From positions 1-62,516 of the forward strand of contig JAJZBX010000012.1 of NCBI GenBank assembly GCA_021846325.1: a DNA stretch of 62,516 nt, written 5' to 3'. This stretch comes from Actinomycetes bacterium. GTDB taxonomy: Bacteria; Actinomycetota; Acidimicrobiia; Acidimicrobiales; RAAP-2. This document shows, in pieces, positions 15,954-24,238 of the stretch. Made by a program: the position numbers and the translations under genes. Under the pieces are notes generated by a model. That model worked only from the letters and a program-made list of their open reading frames with translations, had not been told where the DNA came from and made no database searches. Each line of letters begins with the position of its first letter. Position 1 is the stretch's first letter.

Positions 15954-17390
15954 ATGACGCAACGCCAGAGTGCGACGGGGGAGTCGTTAGCGAGCGGACG
16001 ACCCGTCGTCCTGCGACACGGCCTGGTGATCACGATGGACGCGACGCACCGGGTGATCAACGACGGTGACGTCCTGGTCGTGGACGGTGCCATACGTGAG
16101 ATCGGTCGCCAGCTCGTCGCTCCCGAGTCGGCGATCGAGATTGACGCGACGGGCGGCATCATCATGCCCGGCATGATCGACACGCACCGGCACATGTGGC
16201 AGACCGCCATGCGTGCCTACGGGGCCGATTGGACACTGTCGCAATACTTCGTGTGGTACTACCTGCAACACGGGAGAAACTTCCGCCCACAGGACGTGTA
16301 CGCGGGAAACTTCCTGTCCGCCCTCGAGGCCATTGACGCCGGCGTGACAACCTCGGTGGACTGGTCGCACGGTCTACAGACCATCGAACACGCCGAGGCC
16401 GCCGTGGACGCGCTCGAGGCGGTCAACGGTCGCTTCGTCTTGGCCTACGGCAACATCCAGCGCGGTCCGTGGGAGTGGACCACGGAACCGGGCTTCGCCG
16501 ACTTCTATCGCCGCCGCTTCGACGGCAAGGACCGGCTCGGCTTCCAAATCGCCTTCGACGTCACGGGTGATCCGAGTTTTCCCGAGCGCGCCGCATTCGA
16601 GGTGGCTCGCGAGCTGGGCGTGAGCGTCACGACGCACGCGGGGGTTCGCGGGGCGACCGGTGACGACAGCATTCGACTCATGCACGAGAACGGCTGCATG
16701 AGCGCGAGCACCATCTTCGTCCACGCCTCGACGCTCTCGGATGACTCGTACCAGCGCATTGCCGCCAGTGGCGCCTTCGCGTCGGTCTCCACCGAGAGTG
16801 AGCAGAGTGCGGGACAGGGGTACCCCTCGTCGTGGAAACTGCGCCAATTCGACATTCCGATCTCGCTCAGCCACGACACCTCGGTGTGGTGGAGCGCCGA
16901 CCTGTTCACCGCGATGCGTACGACCATCGGCGCCGATCGGGCACGCCAGCACCTCGAAGCGCACCTGAAGGACGAAACGGTGACGAATTTGGATCTGCGC
17001 TGCGAGGAGGTTGTGCACTGGGCGACCCGCGGCGGCGCGGCGGCCCTCGGCCTGGACGCCGTCGTGGGGAGCCTCGAGGTTGGCAAGCGCGCCGACCTCG
17101 TCCTGCTGAAGAACGACTACTCCCCGGTGATGTTCCCCATCGTCAATCCCTACGGGCACGTCGTCATGCAAGCCCAGCGCAACGAGGTTCACACCGTGCT
17201 GGTCAACGGCGACGTCGTCAAGCACGAGGGACGCCTGGTGAACGCGGACCTCGATCGAGCTCGCCGGATCGCCGACGAAACGGTGTCCTACCTCGCTGAC
17301 ACGCTGGGCGCGGAGGCCTGGGAGGGCGGGATGAACCCCGAGGTGCCCGAGCGTCAGAAGCGAGAGAACCCCTACCAGTACACGAAGTAG
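15954..17390 (+). CDS. Amidohydrolase of the cytosine deaminase/chlorohydrolase (ATZ/TRZ) group
   Basis: A 478-residue metal-dependent hydrolase of the amidohydrolase superfamily. The HxH metal motif (DTHRH, H78 and H80), a third His (THAG, H228), a His in FVHAS and the Asp in SLSHDTS (about 308) fit a mononuclear deaminase-type site. The protein has the flanking beta-sandwich and a C-terminal GKRADLVLL segment. Substrates in this group are N-heterocycles, but none can be named. ATG at 15954 is preferred because AAGGGGGAAAGG precedes it. The neighbours suggest import and hydrolysis of an unknown organic-nitrogen compound. Confidence 0.85.
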   Translation: MTQRQSATGESLASGRPVVLRHGLVITMDATHRVINDGDVLVVDGAIREIGRQLVAPESAIEIDATGGIIMPGMIDTHRHMWQTAMRAYGADWTLSQYFVWYYLQHGRNFRPQDVYAGNFLSALEAIDAGVTTSVDWSHGLQTIEHAEAAVDALEAVNGRFVLAYGNIQRGPWEWTTEPGFADFYRRRFDGKDRLGFQIAFDVTGDPSFPERAAFEVARELGVSVTTHAGVRGATGDDSIRLMHENGCMSASTIFVHASTLSDDSYQRIAASGAFASVSTESEQSAGQGYPSSWKLRQFDIPISLSHDTSVWWSADLFTAMRTTIGADRARQHLEAHLKDETVTNLDLRCEEVVHWATRGGAAALGLDAVVGSLEVGKRADLVLLKNDYSPVMFPIVNPYGHVVMQAQRNEVHTVLVNGDVVKHEGRLVNADLDRARRIADETVSYLADTLGAEAWEGGMNPEVPERQKRENPYQYTK

Positions 17391-17496
17391 CAGGTCGCAC
17401 GGTCTGGGGTTGTTGCCACGGGAGTGAGCGGCGACGCTCTGGCGCGCGCTGGGACGTACCCGTTCAGGCGGTGGACGTGAAAGTGTTTGATATCAC

Positions 17497-17525
17497 TTGA
17501 CATGTTCAGTGAACATCACTAGTGT
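17497..17525 (+). promoter_or_regulatory. Promoter with operator palindrome in its spacer
   Basis: TTGACA at 17497-17502 and TAGTGT at 17520-17525 are spaced by exactly 17 bp, a near-consensus promoter. The perfect palindrome ATGTTCAGTGAACAT (17502-17516) fills the spacer, so a bound protein would block RNA polymerase. The same half-site occurs at 15712-15732. The target is the ABC importer operon beginning at 17620. Confidence 0.72.
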
Positions 17526-17619
17526 CACCGCGTTGGCCGAATGACGACTCCAACGGAGTCGACGGTTGATACCAGTCGTTCGTGCAGTGCGTTCGACAGA
17601 AACTAGGGGGGAAGTATCG

Positions 17620-18621
17620 ATGGTCAGATCTAAGTTGCGTTGGCTGTCCGGGGCCGCCGTTGGCGCGCTGTGTATGTCAATGACACTCGTTGGCATGAGC
17701 GTCACGGCCCAGGCGGCGAAGAAGAAGGTGTATCACGTGGCCTACCTGTCGTACGCCGTGGCGAACAGTTACGACGCGCCGATGCTGGCCGCGGCCAAGG
17801 CGGTGGCGTCGGCCGAGGGCGTGCAGGTGACCGTGTTTGATGCCAACAACACGCCGGCGACCCAGGTTGCTCAGTTGCAAGACGTCATCAGCTCTGGCAA
17901 CTACCAGGGTGTCCTGCTGCAGCCGATCTATGGACCGGCGGAGATCAAGTACGTCCGCCAGGTGATCGCCCACAAGATCAAGGTGGTCAACATCGACCAG
18001 ATTCTGGGTACGAAGTACACCACCGATCAGATTCAGGTGAAGGGGCTGTCGGGCAACGTGGTGTTCTTCCCATCCAAGATCGGAACACAGCTGGCGGCGC
18101 TGGTTGTCAAGGCCTGCGGGGCCATCAACCCGTGCAAGGTCGGTCTGGTGCACAACTTCAAGGGGTACGAGCCCGACGTGGCGATCAGTGATGCCTTCAG
18201 TGCTCACCTGGCTAAACACTCGAACATCCAGGTCGTTGACCAGGTTGACGGCCTGTACCAGGTGGGTGCCTCAACGACCCAGGTCCAGAACATGCTCCAG
18301 GCGAACCCGGGCATCAACATCATTGTTGGCTCGGACCAGAACTGCGAGGGTGCACAGATCGCGCTCGGTTCTAAGCCGACGGCCAAGCTGGTCTGCTACG
18401 GCGCGAGTGCGGCCAGTGTCGCGGGGCTCAAGAGCCGGCTCTGGTACGCCGACGTGGCCCAGATGCCCGCCACTGAGGGCCAGGTGGGTATGGAGATGCT
18501 GATCAGGGCCATGAAGACGGGCAAGCCGCAGGGTTCGAAGAATCCCGTCGCCGGCCTCGCCAACGGTGGCGTCATCACGGTGGCGAACCTGAAGCACTTC
18601 ACCCCCGAGTGGCCCGGCTGA
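17620..18621 (+). CDS. Ribose-type (PBP1) ABC transporter substrate-binding protein
   Basis: A 333-residue secreted binding protein with a signal peptide (residues 1 to about 33, ending in AQA) and the two-domain type-1 periplasmic fold of the RbsB group. It captures the solute for the permease and ATPase encoded next. No lipobox is evident. ATG at 17620 has AGGGGGGAAG upstream and is preferred over an earlier in-frame start at 17566. The solute is unknown. RbsB relatives bind sugars, but also autoinducers, purine-type and other polar compounds, and the adjoining amidohydrolase argues against assuming a sugar. Confidence 0.88.
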   Translation: MVRSKLRWLSGAAVGALCMSMTLVGMSVTAQAAKKKVYHVAYLSYAVANSYDAPMLAAAKAVASAEGVQVTVFDANNTPATQVAQLQDVISSGNYQGVLLQPIYGPAEIKYVRQVIAHKIKVVNIDQILGTKYTTDQIQVKGLSGNVVFFPSKIGTQLAALVVKACGAINPCKVGLVHNFKGYEPDVAISDAFSAHLAKHSNIQVVDQVDGLYQVGASTTQVQNMLQANPGINIIVGSDQNCEGAQIALGSKPTAKLVCYGASAASVAGLKSRLWYADVAQMPATEGQVGMEMLIRAMKTGKPQGSKNPVAGLANGGVITVANLKHFTPEWPG

Positions 18622-18671
18622 GCCGACACGTACCTAATAGTTCACCCTGAACCAAGCACCGTCGACTAACG

Positions 18672-20216
18672 ATGACCACGCCACACGCGTCAGACTCGTC
18701 CGGTCAGGTCCCTTCGACCCCCGGTGACGACTTAGTCGTCACCGGGGTGTCGAAGCGGTTCGGGGGGGTACCGGCCCTGATCGACGTTTCGGTCTCGATC
18801 GTCGCCGGCTCCATCCACGCCCTGATCGGTGAGAACGGGGCTGGCAAGTCCACCCTGGGCAAGATCATCGCCGGCGTCATCGTTCCCGACGAGGGGTCGA
18901 TCGCCTTGGGTGCACACCCGTTGCACCTGCGTTCCCCGCGTGACGCCATGACCCACGGCATCGTGACGATCGCGCAAGAGCTGGCGATCGTGCCAAACCT
19001 CACCGTGGCCGAGAACGTCTTTTTGGGTGCCGAGGTGGCAACGGCGGGGTTGGTTCGCCGGCGCGACTCGCGTCGGCGATTTCGCGAGTTGACCGAGCGC
19101 GTCGGCTTTGATCTGCGACCCGACGCCGTCGCGCGGAGCCTCTCGCTCGCCGATCAACAAAAGGTCGAGATCCTGCGAGCGTTGTCTCGCAACGCCTCGT
19201 TCGTCGTCATGGACGAGCCGTCGGCCGCGCTCTCGAGCACCGAGACCGAGACCCTGCACGAGATCATCCGTTCCCTGGCCCGTCGAGGGACGGCGGTGGT
19301 GTTGATCTCGCACTACCTGTCCGAGGTGCTCGCGCTCGCCGACACCATTACGACGTTGCGTGACGGACGGCACGTTCGTACCGTGGACGCGTCCGACGCC
19401 ACCGAGGAGTCGCTGATCGAGGGGATGCTCGGCCGCTCGCTGTCGACGGCCTTTCCACCCAAGCAACTGGCCGCGCCCGACGCGCCGATCGCCCTCGAGG
19501 TCGAGCACCTGAGTGCGCCACGGATCGAGGACTGCTCGTTCGTGCTGCGCCACGGCGAAATTCTCGGCATCGCCGGACTGGTGGGAGCCGGGCGTTCGGA
19601 ACTGGCGCGAGCGATCTTTCGAGACGCCCGGGCGTCGTCGGGCACCGTGCGACTCGCCGGCCGCGAGTTAACGGGACACAGCCCGCGCCGTTCGATACGA
19701 CGAGGACTCGCCTTCATTCCCGAATCGCGCAAGGAGATGGGCCTCCTGATGAACCGCTCGGTGCGCGAGAACATCTCGCTGTCGCGTCTAGACCTGGTGA
19801 GCCGCGCGGGCTGGGTCGCCCGAGCGAGCGAACGGCGCCAGGTCGCACGTTTCATGGAGAAGTCGACGGTCAAGGCCGCCAGCATGACGATGCCCGCAAC
19901 GATGCTCTCGGGCGGCAATCAGCAGAAGCTGCTCTTCGCGCGCACCATCATGTGCGCGCCCGGCGTGTTGATCGCCGACGAGCCCACGCGCGGTGTGGAC
20001 ATCGGCTCCAAGCGCGCGATCTACGACCTGCTGGTCGAAATGGCGCACGACGGCATGGCGATCATCGTCATCTCGTCAGAACTCGAAGAGGTGCTGGGCC
20101 TGGCGCATCGGATTCTCGTGATGCGCCACGGTCGTGTCACGACCGAGTTGACCGGCGATGACATGACCGAAGAAGCCGTCCTGGCGGCCGCGTTCGCCGA
20201 ACCAAGCGTCGGCTGA
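18672..20216 (+). CDS. Ribose-type ABC transporter ATPase, double ABC domain
   Basis: A 514-residue RbsA/MglA-type ATPase with two nucleotide-binding domains. The first has Walker A GENGAGKST and Walker B FVVMDEPSAAL, but a diverged signature (SLADQQKVE). The second has the degenerate P-loop GLVGAGRSEL usual for this family, with signature LSGGNQQKL and Walker B VLIADEPTRGVD. It energises the permease that follows 9 bp later. The operon is likely controlled by the promoter-operator at 17497. Confidence 0.93.
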   Translation: MTTPHASDSSGQVPSTPGDDLVVTGVSKRFGGVPALIDVSVSIVAGSIHALIGENGAGKSTLGKIIAGVIVPDEGSIALGAHPLHLRSPRDAMTHGIVTIAQELAIVPNLTVAENVFLGAEVATAGLVRRRDSRRRFRELTERVGFDLRPDAVARSLSLADQQKVEILRALSRNASFVVMDEPSAALSSTETETLHEIIRSLARRGTAVVLISHYLSEVLALADTITTLRDGRHVRTVDASDATEESLIEGMLGRSLSTAFPPKQLAAPDAPIALEVEHLSAPRIEDCSFVLRHGEILGIAGLVGAGRSELARAIFRDARASSGTVRLAGRELTGHSPRRSIRRGLAFIPESRKEMGLLMNRSVRENISLSRLDLVSRAGWVARASERRQVARFMEKSTVKAASMTMPATMLSGGNQQKLLFARTIMCAPGVLIADEPTRGVDIGSKRAIYDLLVEMAHDGMAIIVISSELEEVLGLAHRILVMRHGRVTTELTGDDMTEEAVLAAAFAEPSVG

Positions 20217-20225
20217 GGAGAAGAA

Positions 20226-21239
20226 ATGAGCGACACCATAACCGAACGCCCGGACCCAGTCGAACACGAGACCGGCGAAACGCGCTCGCTACGGGTGCGA
20301 GGGCGCCTCGGCCGGTCGTGGCGCACGGCGGGCATTTTGATACCGTTCCTGATTCTGTTCGCGGTCCTGTCGATCGCGAGTTCGGCGTTCTTGCACACCA
20401 CGAACCTGATCAATATCCTCGACCAGCAGGCCTCGACCCTCTGCATCGCCGCCGCGGGCACGCTCGTGCTGGTGGGCGGCGGCATCGACCTCTCGGTCGG
20501 TTCCACCTACGCCTTCGCCGGCGTGACGGCCGGCGAGATCGGTCAACACCACTCGATCTACGTGGCCATTGGCGCGGCTCTCATCGTGGGGCTCGTTGTC
20601 GGACTGGCCAATGGGGTCATCGTGTCGGTCTTTAAGATCAGTCCGCTGATCACGACGCTGGCAATGTCCTACGTCATTCAGGGCGTTGCGCTCAAGGTGT
20701 CCAGTGGCAACCTGATCCTCACCGGTACCATCCCCGGCTTCACGGCGTTCGCCACGGCGCAGTTTCTCTCGGTGCCCAGTGCCGTGTGGATGACCCTCGT
20801 CTTCGTCATCATCTTGGCGCTGCTGCTCTCGCGCACCACCTTTGGCCGCTACGTCGTCGCGGCCGGTGGCAACGCGGAGGCGGCGCGCCTCGCCGGCGTA
20901 CGCGTCGGTGGCATCAAGATAACGACCTTCGTGCTCAGCGGGCTCGCCGCGGCTCTCGGCGGGGTGATCGACGCCTCGCGTCTGGGCAGCGTGATCGCCT
21001 CGAGTGGGGGGTCCACGCTCGCCTTTACCGTGTTGGCGGGCATCGTCGTCGGCGGCACGTCCATCGCCGGTGGCGAGGGCTCGGGGTGGCGTACGGCCAT
21101 CGGTGTGCTGTTCATCGCGTTGATTGGCAACGGCTTCGACCTGCTCGGTGTCGACCCGAACTGGCAGCAGATCGTGCTGGGGATCATCTTGCTCGTCGCG
21201 GTTGGTTTGGATATGTGGACGCGACGTGCGCGGCGTTAA
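20226..21239 (+). CDS. Ribose-type ABC transporter permease
   Basis: A 337-residue RbsC/BPD_transp_2 family membrane protein with a hydrophilic N-terminus of about 35 residues and roughly ten hydrophobic helices. The family segment GGIDLSVGSTYAFAGV and the cytoplasmic coupling region TTFGRYVVAAGGN are recognisable. It forms the channel for the solute delivered by the binding protein at 17620. GGAGAAGAA lies just upstream of the ATG, 9 bp after the ATPase gene. The substrate is not determined by the sequence. Confidence 0.92.
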   Translation: MSDTITERPDPVEHETGETRSLRVRGRLGRSWRTAGILIPFLILFAVLSIASSAFLHTTNLINILDQQASTLCIAAAGTLVLVGGGIDLSVGSTYAFAGVTAGEIGQHHSIYVAIGAALIVGLVVGLANGVIVSVFKISPLITTLAMSYVIQGVALKVSSGNLILTGTIPGFTAFATAQFLSVPSAVWMTLVFVIILALLLSRTTFGRYVVAAGGNAEAARLAGVRVGGIKITTFVLSGLAAALGGVIDASRLGSVIASSGGSTLAFTVLAGIVVGGTSIAGGEGSGWRTAIGVLFIALIGNGFDLLGVDPNWQQIVLGIILLVAVGLDMWTRRARR

Positions 21240-21278
21240 GCGAAGCGATTGGCGTCGTCGTCCGAGTTAGGAGAAATC

Positions 21279-22625
21279 ATGGGAGTTCACACGTACGGCA
21301 CCAACGCGGTTGACTGGGAGGCGCGCGTCGACATGTCGCGGCTGCGCGAGGCGCGTCTGGCGCGCCTGCAGGCCGAGCTGGAACGCTCGGATCTCGGTGC
21401 GTTGCTGACCTTTGATTTTCACAACATTCGCTACATGACCGGCACCCACATCGGCACCTGGGCGATGGACAAGTTGATTCGCTTCTCGCTCTTGCCGCGC
21501 GGGGGCAAGCCAGTGGTGTGGGACTTTGGCTCCGCGGCCCGCCACCACCAGCTGTACAACCCGTGGCTCAGCGGCGTCCAGGTACTGCCCGACGGCTCAA
21601 CGGTGCCCTACGAGGGTGCTCGCGCGGGTATCTCGACCCTGCGTGGGGCGATCCCTCCGGGGGCGGATCGAGCCGGCTCGGTCGCCGCGAAGGTTCGCGA
21701 GGTCCTGGATCAGTACGGCTTGACGAACGAGCCGATTGGCGTGGACATCATTGAGATGCCGGTGCTGAGCGCCTTCGCCCGCGAAGGGATGACCCTCGTC
21801 GACGGCCAGCAGGTCTTCCTCGCGGCCCGGCGCATCAAGACCAGCGACGAGATCGCGCTGCTCACCCAGGCGGCGTCCATGGTTGACGCCGCCTACGAGG
21901 ATCTCTACGGCTTTCTGCGCGCCGGGGTGCGCGAGAACGAGTGCGTCGCCGTGGTGAACAAGACGCTCTACGACCTCGGTAGCGAGCACGTCGAAGGCGT
22001 TAACGCCATTTCGGGTGAGCGCTGCAGTCCGCACCCGCACGTCTACTCGGACCGGCTCATCCGCCCGGGCGATCCGGCCTTCTTCGACATCCTGCACAGC
22101 TTCAACGGCTATCGCACGTGCTACTACCGGACGTTCGCCGTGGGCAGCGCCTCGGTCGCCCAGCGAGACGCGTACACGAAGTGTCGCGAGTTGATTGATA
22201 CCGCCATCGCCCTGGTCAAGCCGGGCGTGACGACGGCCGACGTGGTGGCGCTCTGGCCCAGCGCGCAAGAGTTCGGCTTCCCCTCCGAAGAGGCGGCCTT
22301 CGGACTCCAGTACGGCCACGGCGTGGGCCTATCGATTTGGGAACGACCCATATTCAGTCGGATGATCTCGTTCGATCACCCCGAGGTGCTTGAAGAGGGG
22401 ATGGTCTTTGCGCTCGAGACCTACTGGCCGGCTAAAGACGGGTGGTCGGCCGCGCGCATCGAAGAAGAGGTCGTGGTCAACGCCACGGGGTGCGAGGTGA
22501 TCACCAAGTTTCCCGCCGAGGAGCTACTCGTGGCGGGCCAGCGCTACTTCTCGGCCGGTGGAGCATTATCCGAACTTCGAGAGTCGCAGTCCCAGCTCAA
22601 CACCACGTGGGGCCGCGGCGAGTGA
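21279..22625 (+). CDS. M24-family (creatinase/aminopeptidase fold) hydrolase, one metal ligand replaced
   Basis: A 448-residue protein with the creatinase-like N-terminal domain (about 20-170) and the pita-bread catalytic domain of M24 (about 190-420). The metal ligands D270, H347, E380 and E395 align with those of aminopeptidase P. The second Asp of the usual D-x10-D pair is Cys281, so a normal dinuclear centre is doubtful. M24 relatives include creatinase, ectoine hydrolase and the DMSP lyase DddP, so a non-peptidase role in the cluster's pathway is plausible. ATG at 21279 has GGAGAAATC upstream, 39 bp after the permease gene. Confidence 0.82.
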   Translation: MGVHTYGTNAVDWEARVDMSRLREARLARLQAELERSDLGALLTFDFHNIRYMTGTHIGTWAMDKLIRFSLLPRGGKPVVWDFGSAARHHQLYNPWLSGVQVLPDGSTVPYEGARAGISTLRGAIPPGADRAGSVAAKVREVLDQYGLTNEPIGVDIIEMPVLSAFAREGMTLVDGQQVFLAARRIKTSDEIALLTQAASMVDAAYEDLYGFLRAGVRENECVAVVNKTLYDLGSEHVEGVNAISGERCSPHPHVYSDRLIRPGDPAFFDILHSFNGYRTCYYRTFAVGSASVAQRDAYTKCRELIDTAIALVKPGVTTADVVALWPSAQEFGFPSEEAAFGLQYGHGVGLSIWERPIFSRMISFDHPEVLEEGMVFALETYWPAKDGWSAARIEEEVVVNATGCEVITKFPAEELLVAGQRYFSAGGALSELRESQSQLNTTWGRGE

Positions 22626-22738
22626 CCTCGGTCAACGAGCACCGGACCCTCGGCGGATAGGATGCCGAAGGCATGGGACCGTTGGAAGTGGCGCCGCGAC
22701 GGACGGCTGGCGCGATCGGCCGAGGGGAAGGTGGCGTG

Positions 22739-23449
22739 ATGTCGACCAGCGAAGCGGCGACCCCGCGCGCGCTCGGTGAGCGGGTGGCGACTGACTCGGT
22801 GGGAACGAGGCTGCGCGCACGCCGAGAGGAGCGTGGCGTATCGCTTCGCCAGTTCGCCCGCGAGCTCGACGTCTCGGCATCCTTCATCTCCCAGCTCGAG
22901 ACGGGCAAGGCGCGTCCGTCGGTGGCGACCCTGTATTCGATCTGTGCGGCCCTGGAGATGTCGATCGACGAACTCTTCGCCGCCACGCCGACCGACGTCG
23001 GCCCGACCCCGTCGCCCGTGGCGGCACCCGCGGTCAGCTCCGGCGGGGTGCGTGACGTGCTGCTTCGCTCGTGGGCCGAGGCGGGCGAGGATCGCCAGAC
23101 CTCGCCGCTCGTATCACGCGAGTCGCGGCGCTCGCTCGTCTTGGATTCGGGCGTGACCTGGCAGCGCCTCACGGCGAGCAACCATCCGACGTCGGACTTC
23201 ATGTTCGTGCGCTACGACGTCGGCGGCAGTTCAACGTCGGACGAACGACTGATTCGCCACGCGGGAACCGAATACGGCTACGTCATCTCGGGCGTGCTGG
23301 AGGTGACGCTGGGCTTCGAGACGCACCGGATGACGGCGGGTGACTCCATCTCATTTAATTCGGAGATGCCTCATCGACTGGTCAACGTCGGCGATGTTCC
23401 GGTGGAGGCCATTTGGTTCGACCTGCACGAGGTGCACGCCGGTCACTGA
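22739..23449 (+). CDS. XRE-type HTH and cupin transcriptional regulator
   Basis: A 236-residue regulator with an XRE/HTH_3 DNA-binding domain (about 20-80, including LRQFARELDVSASFISQLE) and a C-terminal cupin sensor domain (about 150-232, with HAGTEYGYVISGVLEV and the later PHRLVN). Regulators of this type commonly control the catabolic or transport genes beside them, with a small ligand in the cupin barrel. It ends the importer operon and is the obvious candidate to bind the ATGTTCA/TGAACAT palindromes. ATG at 22739 is preferred over 22673 because the HTH begins shortly after it. Confidence 0.87.
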   Translation: MSTSEAATPRALGERVATDSVGTRLRARREERGVSLRQFARELDVSASFISQLETGKARPSVATLYSICAALEMSIDELFAATPTDVGPTPSPVAAPAVSSGGVRDVLLRSWAEAGEDRQTSPLVSRESRRSLVLDSGVTWQRLTASNHPTSDFMFVRYDVGGSSTSDERLIRHAGTEYGYVISGVLEVTLGFETHRMTAGDSISFNSEMPHRLVNVGDVPVEAIWFDLHEVHAGH

Positions 23450-23519
23450 GGTCGAGGAACGTTCCTAGACGCTCAGGGGAACCCAGTCCCGCCTTGGGGT
23501 GGCCCCGAACGGTCTTGGG

Positions 23520-24190
23520 TCACCTCGTCGACCGGGAGTGGCCGTTCGGCCGTTCGGGTCCTTTGTCGCAGATGTGGCTGCCCTGTGGCCCGGCGGGTTC
23601 CCGTGTTCCTCGTTCGCTGCTCGGACGAGAGCCGGTTGCCCGACCATGGAGCACACGACCAGATGGGTAGCTCGCTTGCCCTTGCTCCGCTGGGGTCGAG
23701 CGACACCTCCTTCGTTGCCGTGCTCGCTGTCCGAGTGCGCCTCTGGCGATGACCAGGGCCGCCGCATGGTGGCCCGAAGCATCAACCGAGATCGCCTCGA
23801 GTGCACCGAGCCAGTACTGAGCACCCCACGTGGCGGTGTGGGCCGGGTCGACGGCACTGACAACGAGCCCGGCGTTCGCAGTCATCTGGACCACGGGATC
23901 ACGCAATGGTGCCGTGGGGAACTCGAGACCAGGCGCCGCAAGCTGCTGTCCCGCCTTCGTCAAAGGCGGCGCCCGCCGTAAGAACGGCCCGGGTCAGTTG
24001 CGTCAGAGAAAGCCAGGTCCTCGATCACGACCGCATCGCAGTCGCTCGTCGCGGCGATGGCGATCAGCTCGCAGAGTGCCGCTGGCGGGTGCCCATCACG
24101 CAAGGGCGAGCGACGAGAGGCGTCGAACCGCAACGAGGCGCGCCGCGAACGCGCGACGTCGATGTTGTCAGCGGTGAAACAGCAACGTCT
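23520..24190 (-). pseudogene. Decayed TnpB-like (IS200/IS605-type OrfB) gene fragment
   Basis: The minus strand retains the C-terminal half of a TnpB-like protein in two frames. From about 24190 to 23960 one frame reads CDAVVIEDLAFSD, the conserved Glu-Asp-Leu strand of the RuvC core, and then meets a stop. From about 23963 a second frame gives AVDPAHTATWGAQYWL and, further on, SGHHAAALVIARGALG, both typical of actinobacterial TnpB relatives. The CxxC zinc-finger region and the N-terminal half are not recognisable. A frameshift near 23960 and the missing start show that it is not functional. It fills most of the gap between two genes. Confidence 0.72.
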
Positions 24191-24238
24191 GAGCTGGGTT
24201 CGGATTCGTCAGTTGGCGAAACGCGATGATGACGTCGT

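Noticed and set aside
23455..23466. 12-bp palindrome AGGAACGTTCCT just after the HTH-cupin gene
   Set aside because: It does not share the ATGTTCA half-site, has no promoter nearby and no T-run follows, so neither operator nor terminator can be supported.
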